Shown here: one piece after another, positions 32,801 through 40,295 of the stretch
Numbering within the stretch: the first letter of the stretch is position 1
Layout: every line of letters starts with the position of its first letter
Assembly: GCA_031290985.1 (NCBI GenBank)
Contig: JARLJW010000050.1
Span: 1 to 48,672, forward strand
Source of the DNA: Verrucomicrobiia bacterium
Lineage (GTDB): Bacteria; Verrucomicrobiota; Verrucomicrobiia; Limisphaerales; UBA11358
DNA length: 48,672 bases
Direction: 5' to 3'
Notes under the pieces: model-generated
Seen by the model: only the letters and a program-made list of their open reading frames with translations
Told to the model about the DNA's origin: nothing
Database searches by the model: none
Position numbers and translations under genes: made by a program

Positions 32801-35233
32801 TTCAATGCGATTGCGGCGACGAACGCCCTGCTGGCCGCGTCCGCCCCCGTGAACCTCTGGTACAGCACCAACCTGCCGCCGAGCATCACGAACAGTGCGG
32901 ATGTCGAGCTGCTGACCAACCTCGTGAACGGCACCAATGTCATCGACATTTCGAACACCGTGCCGCTGCTGCAGCCCGGCGGGCTGTATTTCCTCGGGGT
33001 GGAGAACAACAACCCCTTCGCGATCACCAATGTGTTGCAGGTGACTTTCCGCTACCGCCTCGTGCCGCCGGTGTTGCCGGTGATCCCCGACCAGTCCGTC
33101 GCCGGTGGCTTCACCCTGACCGTGACGAACACGGCCACGGACACCAATGCCGGGGCGGTGCTGGCCTATGCCCTGGTCAATCCGCCGCCGGGCGTGGTCA
33201 TCGACCCCAATGGCATTATCACCTGGCTGGTGCCGACCAATATCGCGCCCACCAACGTGGTCATCACCACGATCGCCACGGATGCCAACGCCGGGTTGAG
33301 CGCCACGAACAGCTTCAATGTTTTTGTGCTGCCAGGGCTTACCGACGGCATGCCGGTGACGAACATCGTCGCCCCCGGCGGCATCAACTGGTTCCAGGTC
33401 AAGGTGCCGAGCAATGCGCTGGCGGCGACGAACTCGCTGCTGTTTGCGACCTTGCCGCTGAATCTCTGGTACAGCACCAACCTGCCGCCGACGCTCACGA
33501 ACAGCTACGACTTTGAACTGCTGACCAACTCGCTGGCCGGCGACCACGTGCTGGACTTTACCACCCTGCCGCGGCTGGTGCCCGGCTCAACATATTATCT
33601 GGGTGTGCAGAACACGAACGCGGTGGCCGTCACCAATGCGGTCGAGGTCACGTTCCTGCTGACGAACACGGCGAACTTTTCTATCTTCAGCATCGTCCAC
33701 ACTAATATCACCGGCACCAACGGCTTCCTGCTGACCTGGTTCGCGCCGGCGGGCACGCAATTCCACCTGCGATGGACGCCCGAATTGGATCCGGTGACCT
33801 GGACCAATTTCAAGGGCGTCATCAGCTTCACGTCGTTCATCGCCGCGACGAACAGCGAGTTCCAATATTTCGACGACGGCTCGCAGACCGGCGGCTTCGG
33901 CCCGCATCGTTTCTACCGGCTGCAGTTGTTGAATTCACCGACGAACACCGAGCCGGAATTTATCCTGGGTTCCGGCACTTACACCGCCACGCCGACAGTC
34001 TTGTTCAGTGTCACCAATAACGCGCGGGACTGGGACATTCCCGCGCAGAAGCTGGTTTATACCATCACCAACAGCGTGCCGGGACCGAATGTGGCAACCA
34101 TTGACACGAATGGCGTCATCACCTGGACCCCGGACTTTACGCAAGCGGGCGTGACGAACTTCATCGTCACCACCGTCACGGACAACGGCGTGCCGGCGAA
34201 GAACGCCACGAACCTGCTCATCGTCATTGTGAGCGGCACTTTCGGCGCGATCGCGCCCAGCTACCTTGTCTCGCACTGGCCGCTGAATGAGAGCAACGGC
34301 GTGGTGGCGCATGACGTCGGCCCCGCCCATAATGACGGGCTGGTGACCAATGTCGGCACCGGGACATACGCGTGGACGGGCGGCGTGGAGGGTTCGGCCC
34401 TGGCGTTCACGGCTCCGGGCGTGTCGCTCAACGAGACCAACGGCGGCTTTGTCTCCATGGGTAATCCCGCCAGCCTTGACTTTGAAAGCACCAATGCTTT
34501 CACCATCTCGGCTTGGATCAAAATGCCCCCAGGCAGCGGGCAGAACAGCACAATTGTCGGCAAGATGCATGAGTACACGGCGACCGAAAATAATTTTGGC
34601 GGCTATGAACTCCACTACGGCACCGGTCATCAGCTCACGGTCTGGATTGTCGCCAGCAATGGGGCGGGGGGTGCTTCGATCCAGGTGGACAGCAACATCC
34701 CGGTCAACGATGGCAACTGGCATCAGGTGGCCTTTACGTACAACGGTAACGGGCTGGAGAGCAGCATATTGATCTATGTCGATGGCCGGCTGGATACCGC
34801 CCCCATCACCGGCGGTGCATTCAGCGGCACGCTCGGGACCAACTCCATCCATACGGCCGCGAGTTTTGACATCGGCAGCCGCAGCGACGGATTACTGCAC
34901 AATTTCATCGGGTCCATCGATGACGTGCAGGTTTACAACACCGTGTTGAGTTCCAACAGCATGCTGGCGCTGTTCAAGAACCCCGGACTGGCCATCGGGC
35001 CGAAAGTGCTGCCGGCCAATTTCAAGGCGAGCAGCGCGCCGGGCGGCTATGCCCTGAACTGGATTGCGCCGCCGTACGAAGTGTTCCAGGCGCAATGGTG
35101 CACCAATCTCACGCCGCCGGTGACCTGGACCTTGTTCCCGAACCTGATCACCTCGACCAACGGGGCGTTCAGTTTCACGGACACCAATTCGCCGTTCCTG
35201 ATGAAGTTTTACCAGCTCATTCTCCTGCCTTAG
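23840..35233 (+). CDS. Giant modular secreted subtilase (3797 aa)
   Basis: An S8 subtilisin-like protease with a long array of accessory domains. The N-terminus has a hydrophobic export segment (about 5-24) and an Ala/Pro/Ser linker. About residues 60-275 look like a propeptide. The catalytic triad is Asp306 (NDTGVDAGHPDF), His347 (DGHGTHVAG) and Ser738 (SGTSMATP), with oxyanion Asn in FAAGNDG, followed by a KP-43-like beta-sandwich (about 850-970; LAWTDPPGNP, NNVENVYLP). Next come P-domain-like jellyroll regions (about 1435-1620 and 1795-1857), four PPC-like modules of about 105 residues (near 1867, 2747, 2967 and 3168), two FnIII-plus-RCC1 propeller blocks (propellers about 2087-2357 and 2457-2735), He_PIG/cadherin-like strands and a LamG domain (about 3474-3710). 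There is no PEP-CTERM or LPXTG anchor. It lies 209 bp downstream of the pseudopilus operon and may be its substrate. Confidence 0.88.
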   Translation: MKVRYKILAMLLCLLALGAVWYLWPRAGRPAAAHPPAAPIVATVSSSAPAVSATNAPIAEDSGSRSAASTNRLTFRLANTPKSITQLTGDRHAILLENAFIDTTATLDLKIPTHLRAEAEPGAYIVQARGVIDGAFRNVITDAGGTIVSYIPNNAFLVQVTAAGASALAANARVQAVLPYEPYYKVQASLLDLAINQKPLPPGTYLTLGLFGTGADATIAQLEKLGVEILGRDRSPFGPIVRVRAPADWIALAKLAGVQILEPVYRRKLANDLSRVAVGVSTNTTDGATNNYLGLTGKNITVEVNDTGVDAGHPDFSVGGSAGSPGSTPPTRVFFDVPGSTNDTDGHGTHVAGIIAGNGSMSRTPFNVGAHARGSVTNADFRGKAPDAAILSVGGIGGGHDFNTSDSFMQEAAVRLTNALISNNSWTYGDNSYDLAAASYDAAVRDAVPEATGPQPVLFVFAAGNDGGGNDNGSSGNADSIGSPGTAKNVITVGALEELRNITNIVTGLNGSSNAIWAAETDSGFQVPGYSSRGNVGVQTEGAYGRFKPDVVAPGTFTVSLRSQQWDELAYYNPTNYHVNIASDFVTSNAMAFGFVTVPQNAVGISIQVVANASSPTPFPTQFPIYLSSTGVPNPADTTSYDIFKGNTNFLAVPPDSGGAVSTIANLRNIGFIYAVGDPTNRTAPMSFDVIETVITTNDLGNELIILSNLNNFISGGPASYPHDSSNPHYYRYESGTSMATPAVSGVLALMQDFFVNKKNPNFTTNPSPALLKAMVINGARLTGNYKFAVTNTLNFEGWGQVQLPNSLPAALAATNATATNAPFFFVDQDPTNALATGDRRTFNVTLPTAAARAQSLRITLAWTDPPGNPAAAIKLVNDLDLVVTNNDDPTNPVVYYGNNFGSFGSPPYSSPSGTNSIGDNINNVENVYLPATQGSNYTVTVIGHAVNVNAVTLNQTNIVQDFALVISSGNGNNTNGIVVTPVPPALSTPVVPRVDYLASTNGIYFNQYAGANAPWISTNDQQFGAGNSYGFDPGAVFHIGQTNQWHFYVVTNTTGFTNAAFIIFLPNTAAIPREGVNQSTDANSTRPEADLEMLVTSPTTEPSAVTITNLNGVIVSNCLFNVNGDAAAIGRGGSEFIAYSNSTLNQVYYIGVQCQDQMAGEYAFVPIFSEQPFSTTDQNGNAYIHGVNVPVNIPDGNNRHPGVGYVIGLCVQPLDIKRVIVTNTFTHQNFGDLVGGLSHLGTGVTLNNHDGLGAVTPAQQFIYDDSGQGDVPGAIHSDGPGALPNFRGQQGAGLWLLTEVDDSFSQTGAVTSFTMKIEPHRNLKYPAFLTVTIPPGGWFYDYIDVPVGYTNMLVVATNLPPTSQPPIQLYVKEGDLPTLADTNDVAWLTNCPVGTYPTGLDPGNEISVGPPLVPDRYFVGLYNPDTVSHDVLIGAILSFNQSAISTFNFNGSGPLEILDDAVTTDSIQVSDPNLIQDFNVGLRIDHPRISDLVITLIGPDGTRYLLMENRGGQSTNGCGTTVIVTNTFAATASGGREGATNFYDLQETAGTVPITWQFYQVPDQMDVYYQGTLIFSTGLVSGGGSTNISFGPGASTQIEVVMDATNHPSATLWNYTVGGVLTNYDYLTFTEDTNLTTTPIKFAPPPFVPQVTSTPLLTNNFDADVVQTYTNGQTFDGWTVLTNQVDVGTGTNPPAFSAPNYLALDHGVIVTNLTTVPGREYNLSYQRGNNVSDNGDVVTNADWRAQNFRFTAVATNTPLVLASAPDVLAGLALTNAQSISFDTNTLLDDLVLRELPGNLYYQPEQSLVPLNDTPANGTGVAGDIGIWTLEILDNRAGATNFTPTLVSWNLGFTYANTNYTIPLGSLDNGLIETNFAPPHSLAWFAIKVPTNAIAQTNSLLFATLPLNIWFSTTNPPTTNGPLSTLELGSSVGGSTVVYHTSTPPMVPGTTNYLGVQNPNSFGATYAIEVTFEFTNVPVPPYGTTNVLAYANSLPATGVTGTNAQLNGFATPNLTNGSPATARFQWGATTAYGNVTPPVNVGIGFNEVYVNAAISNLYFAEVYHCRIVVSNSVGVTYGADEQFAPGNVVAWGDNTALQTNVPAGVSNIVAVAGGVFYSLALKDDHTVVAWGYDGLADVHVPANLTNVVAIAGSTTNSLVLNGDGTILEWNNLTGLTGSPAGVTNVVYIAGGGVDSVALKQDGTVSAWDNITYEPATVPAGLSNVVAVAAGEQDLMALLNNGSVVVWGDNTFGQTNVPGSVSNIVMVAGGSFHNLVLQNGGAVLAWGDNTFGETTIPTNLNTVVAIAAGLGDNLVLQNDSTVVAWGNNSSAQTNVPPGLGPVFAVACGARHDLVLTAEPPLLPPYASTLPATAVTATRAQLNGFATPNTTNGTQVTAWFRWGTSTNYAFQTPPVDVGNGFNVVLVTNRVRGLRQGQTCHFQLVVSNYVGVTYGFDQWLVAGGVKAWGDNSSGEATIPDGLTNVVSVAAGGAHNLVILTNGQVEAWGNNGSGQINVPAGLTNTVAVVVAGGFSHSLALQRNGVVTAWGDNTYSQSTVPASATNMVRVAGGGFASLALRNNGLISAWGDNTFGQTNVPAGLGNSNVVAVAEGAEHSLALLNDGTVVGWGTNVYGQISVPAMNHVVAVAAGGYHSLALLNSGAVVAWGLNNAGQATVPSVCTNNVVAIAAGGFHSLALLNDGSVVAWGDDKLGQTNVPGDVSNVVAVAAGTYHNVVLTSPFPVNLNLIPFPTNGLPVTNIVGPGGINWFEIDVPTNAIAATNTLLFATLPVNLWWSTNFPPSITAPNDAELLTNQSSGTAILYHDTPPPTMVAGGIYYLGVQNTNSVAVTNAIEVTFELAVPPVLPPVEFVQFVQGGDTLIVTNTAFDIYPADVLDYNLTTNVFLVFPFGPIDTNGAVNPVIDTNGIITWTVPTNTAVTVSLFHTTVTDTNTGLGDANDFLVIAFPNFAINVPVTNGVPPNSIGWYPVRVPFNAIAATNALLAASAPVNLWYSTNLPPSITNSADVELLTNLVNGTNVIDISNTVPLLQPGGLYFLGVENNNPFAITNVLQVTFRYRLVPPVLPVIPDQSVAGGFTLTVTNTATDTNAGAVLAYALVNPPPGVVIDPNGIITWLVPTNIAPTNVVITTIATDANAGLSATNSFNVFVLPGLTDGMPVTNIVAPGGINWFQVKVPSNALAATNSLLFATLPLNLWYSTNLPPTLTNSYDFELLTNSLAGDHVLDFTTLPRLVPGSTYYLGVQNTNAVAVTNAVEVTFLLTNTANFSIFSIVHTNITGTNGFLLTWFAPAGTQFHLRWTPELDPVTWTNFKGVISFTSFIAATNSEFQYFDDGSQTGGFGPHRFYRLQLLNSPTNTEPEFILGSGTYTATPTVLFSVTNNARDWDIPAQKLVYTITNSVPGPNVATIDTNGVITWTPDFTQAGVTNFIVTTVTDNGVPAKNATNLLIVIVSGTFGAIAPSYLVSHWPLNESNGVVAHDVGPAHNDGLVTNVGTGTYAWTGGVEGSALAFTAPGVSLNETNGGFVSMGNPASLDFESTNAFTISAWIKMPPGSGQNSTIVGKMHEYTATENNFGGYELHYGTGHQLTVWIVASNGAGGASIQVDSNIPVNDGNWHQVAFTYNGNGLESSILIYVDGRLDTAPITGGAFSGTLGTNSIHTAASFDIGSRSDGLLHNFIGSIDDVQVYNTVLSSNSMLALFKNPGLAIGPKVLPANFKASSAPGGYALNWIAPPYEVFQAQWCTNLTPPVTWTLFPNLITSTNGAFSFTDTNSPFLMKFYQLILLP
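30100..32040 (+). repeat. Fourteen RCC1-like repeats in two blocks of seven
   Basis: Units of about 39 residues (AWGDNTFGQTNVP ... VVAVAAG ... LALLNDG) occur seven times at about 30100-30910 and seven times at about 31215-32040. Each block follows a FnIII-like module with PATGVTGTNAQLNGFATPN or PATAVTATRAQLNGFATPN, so the FnIII-propeller unit itself is duplicated. Seven units per block is exactly the number of blades in an RCC1 propeller. The repetition is also visible in DNA (for example GTGGTGGCCTGGGG). Confidence 0.88.
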
Positions 35234-35246
35234 CAGATGAAATCAG

Positions 35247-35501
35247 ATGAACACGCTGACACCACCAGCCTTGACCACCTTGTCAAAGCGGCAGCGGGAA
35301 ATCCTGCTTGCCGCGTGCATCGGCACACCTGACAAGGTCATTGCCGGGCAACTGGGCGTCTCGCCCCGGACCTTGGAAGGGCATTGGCGCGCCATCCACC
35401 AAAAACTCGGCACCACCAACCGCTGCCAGGCGGGCTTCATGTTCACGGCCCTGCGGGAAAACCCGCAGGGGAATATCACGCGGGGGAAAGTCCTCGCGTA
35501 A
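35247..35501 (+). CDS. Stand-alone LuxR-type HTH protein (84 aa)
   Basis: A GerE/LuxR-family DNA-binding domain with almost nothing else. The segment LSKRQREILLAACIGTPDKVIAGQLGVSPRTLEGHW is the LuxR four-helix HTH, with Glu of the first helix, the KVIA element and the recognition helix SPRTLEGH. KLGTTNR follows, matching the usual 'KLGVxNR' end. There is no receiver, PAS or autoinducer-binding domain, so activity may be set by abundance or by a partner. It starts 14 bp after the giant subtilase stop and precedes the leucine-rich repeat gene, and could regulate either. Confidence 0.82.
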   Translation: MNTLTPPALTTLSKRQREILLAACIGTPDKVIAGQLGVSPRTLEGHWRAIHQKLGTTNRCQAGFMFTALRENPQGNITRGKVLA

Positions 35502-35575
35502 TTTCGCCTTCTGGCGGGGGCGAAGGTTGCACGGAATAGTGCTGGTGTATGAAAACCGGCGCGGAAGGGAAACCA

Positions 35576-37372
35576 ATGACAGCCTTTAAAACCTTGCTGC
35601 TGATGTTGCTGGTGTGGCCGGCGATGGCGCAAGCCCAGTTTGTTTTATTGACCCAAAATGGCACGATCACCATCATCGGTTGCACCAGTCCCGGTTTAAG
35701 CGGCGCAGTGGTGATCCCTGGCGCGACCAATGGTCTGCCGGTCACCAGCATCGGGATGGGGGCCTTCCAAAATCAAAAGAACATGACCAGCGTCATGATC
35801 CCCGACAGCATCACGAACATCGGGCCGGGGGCATTTTCGAACTGCTTTGGTCTGACCAACGCCACGATCGGCGACGGAGTCGTCACCATCGGAGCCGGGC
35901 CGTTTGTCCAATGTCGCAACCTGACGGCCATCACGGTGAATCCGACGAATTCAGCCTACAGCAGCACGAACGGCGCGCTGTTCAATAAAAACCAGACCAC
36001 GCTCGTGCAATATCCCTGCGGCCAGGGCGGGAGCTTCACGATCCCCGACAGCGTGACCAGCATCGGGGCCGAGGCGTTCGATGGCGACCTCCGCCTGACC
36101 AATATCACGCTCGGCAAAAGTGTTGCCAGCATCGGGTCGGCGGCGTTCCAATACTGCACCAGTCTGGCGGCCATCACGGTGAATCCGACCAATTCAGCTT
36201 ATAGCAGCACGAACGGAGTCTTGTTTAACAAAACCGGGGTCACGTTGATATCTTATCCGGGTGGCCTGGCCGGTGGTTATTCGATTCCCGGCAGTGTCAC
36301 CAGCATCGGCGCATATGCTTTTTCCGCCAGCACCAATCTGACTGAGGTCACGATACCCGGCAGCGTCAGCGTCATCGGGAACAATGCTTTTGCCGGTTGC
36401 GCCAGCCTGCTCAACGTCACCATTCCCGGCAGCGTTAATGCCCTCGGGGCGGATGTATTTGGCGGCTGCACCAGTCTGACCAACGCCACCATCGGCAACG
36501 GCGTCGGCAGCATCGGATACCAGACGTTCGAATTCTGCTACAAACTGACGAGCGTGACGATTCCCGGCAGTATCACGAGCATTGGAGATTATGCATTCTG
36601 GAGCTGCAGCAGTCTGACCAACCTCACGATTCCCGATGGTGTGACCAGCCTCGGGGCCGAGGCGTTCTCTTCCTGCACCAGCCTGGCCACGATCACGATT
36701 CCGGCCAGTGTCACCAGCATCGGGACCTTACCGTTCTATATCTGCCCCGGTCTGATGGCAATAAACGTGGAGGCGCAGAATCCGTCTTATAGCAGCATCA
36801 ATGGGGTGTTGTTCGACAAGAGCCAGTCCACGCTGGTGGAATATCCGGGCGGATTGGGCGGCAGTTATACGGTGCCTGACGGTGTGAACGTCATCGACGC
36901 TTTTGCCTTCACCTACTGCGACAGCGTGACCAGCGTCACGATTCCCGGCAGTGTCACTTATATCGGATCCTTTGCCTTTTCTCCGTGCGACAGCCTGACG
37001 GCCGTCTATTTTCAAGGTGATTCGCCCGAGGTTGATGCGACGGCGTTCAATGGCGGCAGCCCGGCGGTCTATTATTTGCCGGGAACCGCGGATTGGGGCC
37101 CGATGTTTGCCGGGCTGGCGACCGTACCGTGGTTTCTGCCAAACCCGGTGATCCTGGCCCGCAGTTCCAGTTTTGGCGTGCAAACCAACGCGTTTGGTTT
37201 TCTCATCTCCTGGGCAACCAACCTCCCGGTCGTGGTGGAAGCCTGCACGGACTTGGTAAATCCTGTTTGGCAGCCGATTCAGACCAACACGCTCACCGAC
37301 GGCGCGTCCGATTTCAGCGACCCGCAATGGACGAATCAACCTGCACGCTTCTACCGGCTTCGTTCACCCTGA
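35576..37372 (+). CDS. Secreted BspA-like leucine-rich repeat protein
   Basis: A 598-residue exported protein. ATG 35576 is preferred to the in-frame ATG 35549 because GGAAGGGA lies at the right distance and the signal peptide (MTAFKTLLLMLLVWPAMAQAQ) starts at once. About 14 units of the LRR_5/BspA type follow (AFxxCxxLTxVTIPGSVTSIG, 23 residues). Three units are enlarged by about 35 residues of the form NPTNSAYSSTNGxLFNK and a Tyr-Pro-rich segment. The last ~130 residues are repeat-free and end ARFYRLRSP, a tail seen in large verrucomicrobial secreted proteins. Family members often bind surfaces or other cells. A specific role is not inferable. Confidence 0.85.
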   Translation: MTAFKTLLLMLLVWPAMAQAQFVLLTQNGTITIIGCTSPGLSGAVVIPGATNGLPVTSIGMGAFQNQKNMTSVMIPDSITNIGPGAFSNCFGLTNATIGDGVVTIGAGPFVQCRNLTAITVNPTNSAYSSTNGALFNKNQTTLVQYPCGQGGSFTIPDSVTSIGAEAFDGDLRLTNITLGKSVASIGSAAFQYCTSLAAITVNPTNSAYSSTNGVLFNKTGVTLISYPGGLAGGYSIPGSVTSIGAYAFSASTNLTEVTIPGSVSVIGNNAFAGCASLLNVTIPGSVNALGADVFGGCTSLTNATIGNGVGSIGYQTFEFCYKLTSVTIPGSITSIGDYAFWSCSSLTNLTIPDGVTSLGAEAFSSCTSLATITIPASVTSIGTLPFYICPGLMAINVEAQNPSYSSINGVLFDKSQSTLVEYPGGLGGSYTVPDGVNVIDAFAFTYCDSVTSVTIPGSVTYIGSFAFSPCDSLTAVYFQGDSPEVDATAFNGGSPAVYYLPGTADWGPMFAGLATVPWFLPNPVILARSSSFGVQTNAFGFLISWATNLPVVVEACTDLVNPVWQPIQTNTLTDGASDFSDPQWTNQPARFYRLRSP

Positions 37373-37663
37373 GGCCGTATTCGCCGGGACAGTGCGTTGG
37401 TTCCTGCGGACATTCCATCTCCAGCCGGGCGGAGCTTTGTTTGCCGGCGTTTGGGGGAAAACTTGTTTAACCTGATCTTTTTCCTTCATCGGCGGCGGTC
37501 TGGGGTTGCGCCACAAACCCGCCCGCGCCTGAACTGCCCCGACTTGTTTGACCCCTTTGCCAAAACCAAAAATCCCCGCTTCATACGGCTGCGGTATTTT
37601 TTCAACACGTTACTGAGGTTTGCCGTGTCGTTCCGTTTGACGCTGATGCGTTGAGGCCCTACT

Positions 37664-39706
37664 TTGACCACCGTGTTTGAACTTGTCTCTGATTACGCGC
37701 CCGCCGGCGACCAGCCGCAGGCAATCGAAAAGCTGACCACCGGCATCCTCGCGGGCGCGCGGCACCAGACGCTCCTCGGCGTCACCGGTTCCGGCAAGAC
37801 CTTCACCGTGGCGAATGTCATCAAGAACATCAACCGGCCCACGCTGGTCATCTCGCACAACAAGACGCTGGCGGCGCAGCTTTACGCGGAGTTCAAAAGC
37901 TTTTTTCCAAACAACGCCGTTGAATATTTCGTCAGCTACTTCGATTTTTACCAGCCGGAGGCCTACCTCCCGCGCACGGACACCTTTATTGAGAAGGATT
38001 CCAGCGTGAACGATGACATCGAGCGGATGCGCCTGTCCACGATGGCCTCGCTGTTCACGCGGCGCGACGTGATCGTCATCGCCAGCGTTTCTTGCATCTA
38101 CGGCATCGGCAGCAAGGAAGATTACGAAGCCCTCGTGATCCCGGTGCGGGTGGGCATGGCCTTGTCGCGCGAACAACTGCTGTCCCGCATGGTGGACCTG
38201 CAGTACTCGCGCAATGACATCGCCTTTGAGCGCGGCAATTTCCGGGTGCGCGGCGATGTGGTTGAACTCCGCCCCGCCGGGCGCGAGGACGGCCTGCGGA
38301 TCGAGTTTTTTGGCGATGAGATCGAGAAGCTGACGCGCTTTGAACCGTTGACGGGGCAGAAGATCGAATCGCTGCAGGCGAACATGATTTTCCCGGCCAA
38401 ACAGTTCGTGGCCACCGGCGATAAAATGAAGAACGCCTTGCTGGCCATCCGCGAGGAACTCGGCGTGCGGATCGCGGAATTTGAGCGCGACGGCAAATTG
38501 CTGGAGGCCCAGCGCATCAAGATGCGCACGGAGTTCGACCTGGAGATGATGGAGGAAATGGGTTTTTGCTCGGGCATCGAGAATTATTCGCGCCATATCG
38601 CCGCCCGCCCGCCCGGCTCGCGCCCGACGACGCTGTTCGATTTTTTCCCGGATGACTACCTGCTGGTGATTGACGAGTCGCACGTCACCGTCCCGCAGAT
38701 TGGCGGCATGTATGAGGGCGATAAATCGCGGAAGACGGTGCTGGTGGATCATGGTTTCCGCCTGCCCAGCGCGCTGGACAACCGGCCGCTGAACTTTTTG
38801 GAATTTCAAGGCCTGCAAAACCAGACCATCTACGTCAGCGCCACGCCCGCGCCGCGCGAACTGGGCTGGTCGCAGGGCAAGGTTACGGAACTGGTCGTGC
38901 GGCCGACCGGGCTGATCGATCCCCGGGTCACCATCAAGCCGCTCAAGGGCCAGATTGATGACCTGATGGAGGAGGCGCGCAAGCGTACGGAAAAGAAAGA
39001 ACGCGTGCTGGTCACCACGCTGACCAAGCGCACGGCGGAGGAACTGACGGATTATCTGCGCGAAATCGGCATTCTGGTGCAATACCTGCACAGTGATATT
39101 GACGCGATCCAGCGGGTGGAGATTCTCCGGTCGCTGCGCAAAGGCGAGTTCGACGTGCTGGTGGGCATCAACCTCTTGCGCGAAGGGCTGGATTTGCCGG
39201 AGGTTTCACTCGTGGCGATCCTGGATGCGGACAAGGAGGGTTTTCTCCGCAGCGAGACGAGCCTCATCCAGACCGCCGGGCGCGCCGCGCGGCACTTGAA
39301 CGGCGAGGTGATTCTGTACGCCGATGTGATGACGCAAAGCATCAAGAAATTTCTCGCCATCACGGAATACCGCCGCAACCGACAGATCGCCTACAACACG
39401 GAGCACCACATCACGCCGCGCAGCGTGAGCCGGGCGGTCGAGGAAAGCCTGGCCGTGCAGGAGGAGCAACGCGACGCGGCCACGGGGCTGTTGCGCGAAA
39501 CCAGCACCGACATGGACGTGACCGAGACCATCCGTGAATTGGAAGGCGAGATGATCAAGGCCGCCGAGGATTTGCAGTTCGAGAAAGCCGCGCTGCTTCG
39601 CGATCAGATCAAGGAATTGAAGCGCATGCTGGATGGCGGCAAGCCGGAAGACAAACCGAAGCCGGTGAGCTACCGGAAATCCGGCCGGCGCGGTTCCAGG
39701 AAATAG
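37664..39706 (+). CDS. uvrB: UvrABC system protein B
   Basis: The helicase-like damage verification subunit of nucleotide excision repair. It starts at TTG 37664 with GAGG seven bases upstream; a GTG at 37673 is possible. Length is 680 residues (usual 660-700). Seen in order: Walker [10 protein letters not shown] (39-47), the beta-hairpin region [12 protein letters not shown], the DEAD-box equivalent VIDESH, motifs V and VI ([20 protein letters not shown]) and the C-terminal UVR motif [20 protein letters not shown]. The last ~25 residues are Lys/Arg-rich. All key parts are intact. It stands alone, without uvrA or uvrC in the window. Confidence 0.98.
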   Translation: MTTVFELVSDYAPAGDQPQAIEKLTTGILAGARHQTLLGVTGSGKTFTVANVIKNINRPTLVISHNKTLAAQLYAEFKSFFPNNAVEYFVSYFDFYQPEAYLPRTDTFIEKDSSVNDDIERMRLSTMASLFTRRDVIVIASVSCIYGIGSKEDYEALVIPVRVGMALSREQLLSRMVDLQYSRNDIAFERGNFRVRGDVVELRPAGREDGLRIEFFGDEIEKLTRFEPLTGQKIESLQANMIFPAKQFVATGDKMKNALLAIREELGVRIAEFERDGKLLEAQRIKMRTEFDLEMMEEMGFCSGIENYSRHIAARPPGSRPTTLFDFFPDDYLLVIDESHVTVPQIGGMYEGDKSRKTVLVDHGFRLPSALDNRPLNFLEFQGLQNQTIYVSATPAPRELGWSQGKVTELVVRPTGLIDPRVTIKPLKGQIDDLMEEARKRTEKKERVLVTTLTKRTAEELTDYLREIGILVQYLHSDIDAIQRVEILRSLRKGEFDVLVGINLLREGLDLPEVSLVAILDADKEGFLRSETSLIQTAGRAARHLNGEVILYADVMTQSIKKFLAITEYRRNRQIAYNTEHHITPRSVSRAVEESLAVQEEQRDAATGLLRETSTDMDVTETIRELEGEMIKAAEDLQFEKAALLRDQIKELKRMLDGGKPEDKPKPVSYRKSGRRGSRK

Positions 39707-39806
39707 CGTTGCGGGCAACGTTCCTTCCGCTTCGCCTTGGTGCGCCTGGCCGGCGCAGTTCACCGCCGGCTTGACCGGACGCTTTTGAAGTGGGAGAGTG
39801 CCTTGC

Positions 39807-40289
39807 ATGATAGCTGCCAGCGACCCCAATATGCTGATAGCCAAACTCGCCATCGGCGGTTTGATGATCGGTTTGTTCTGGCGCTTTCTCTTCTGGGTGC
39901 GTGAGGCGCCGACCACACCAGACCCGTGGGATGCCGAGACGGATAAAAAATTGTCGGAGCCGGAAACTTCGCAGGCCTGTCACCATTGCTCAACTCCGCT
40001 GGCAACCACAGCCTGGTTTTGTCCGCATTGCGGGAGCGCGGTCGGGCCTTACAATAACATGATGCCTTATGTATTTATTTTTTCTGAAGGCGAAGTTTTA
40101 AGGAACAGCACCAGCCGCAACTTCCGGACCCGGCCCTTAATCATCATCGGGTATCTGCTGGTTGCGCTAGGCATGACTCCAATACTTACATATGCTTATC
40201 TGCGCATTCCGGTCTGCTGGTTGTTTCCCATCTTATTGGTTCTGTTTTTGAAAAATATATTTGGAGACGAAGATCAGGAAGAAGACTGA
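39807..40289 (+). CDS. Zinc-ribbon membrane protein
   Basis: A 160-residue protein with an N-terminal membrane helix (about 8-25), a zinc ribbon with two Cys pairs (CHHC about residue 53 and CPHC about residue 69), and two C-terminal membrane helices (about 112-130 and 136-152) before a short acidic tail. ATG at 39807 has GGGAG about ten bases upstream; GTG at 39798 is an alternative. It is visibly more A+T-rich than uvrB. The function is unknown. The ribbon could bind a partner or act as a fold stabiliser. Confidence 0.68.
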   Translation: MIAASDPNMLIAKLAIGGLMIGLFWRFLFWVREAPTTPDPWDAETDKKLSEPETSQACHHCSTPLATTAWFCPHCGSAVGPYNNMMPYVFIFSEGEVLRNSTSRNFRTRPLIIIGYLLVALGMTPILTYAYLRIPVCWLFPILLVLFLKNIFGDEDQEED

Positions 40290-40295
40290 TTTGAA

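Noticed and set aside
35502..35530. Hairpin after the LuxR-type gene
   Set aside because: TTCGCC/GGCGAA pairs, but there is no T-run and the following gene is close; too weak to call a terminator.
37610..39091. Antisense ORF opposite uvrB
   Set aside because: uvrB is fully intact and the antisense product has no recognisable motif.
39707..39726. Terminator after uvrB
   Set aside because: The CGTTGC/GCAACG inverted repeat leaves only two unpaired bases and is not followed by a T-run.
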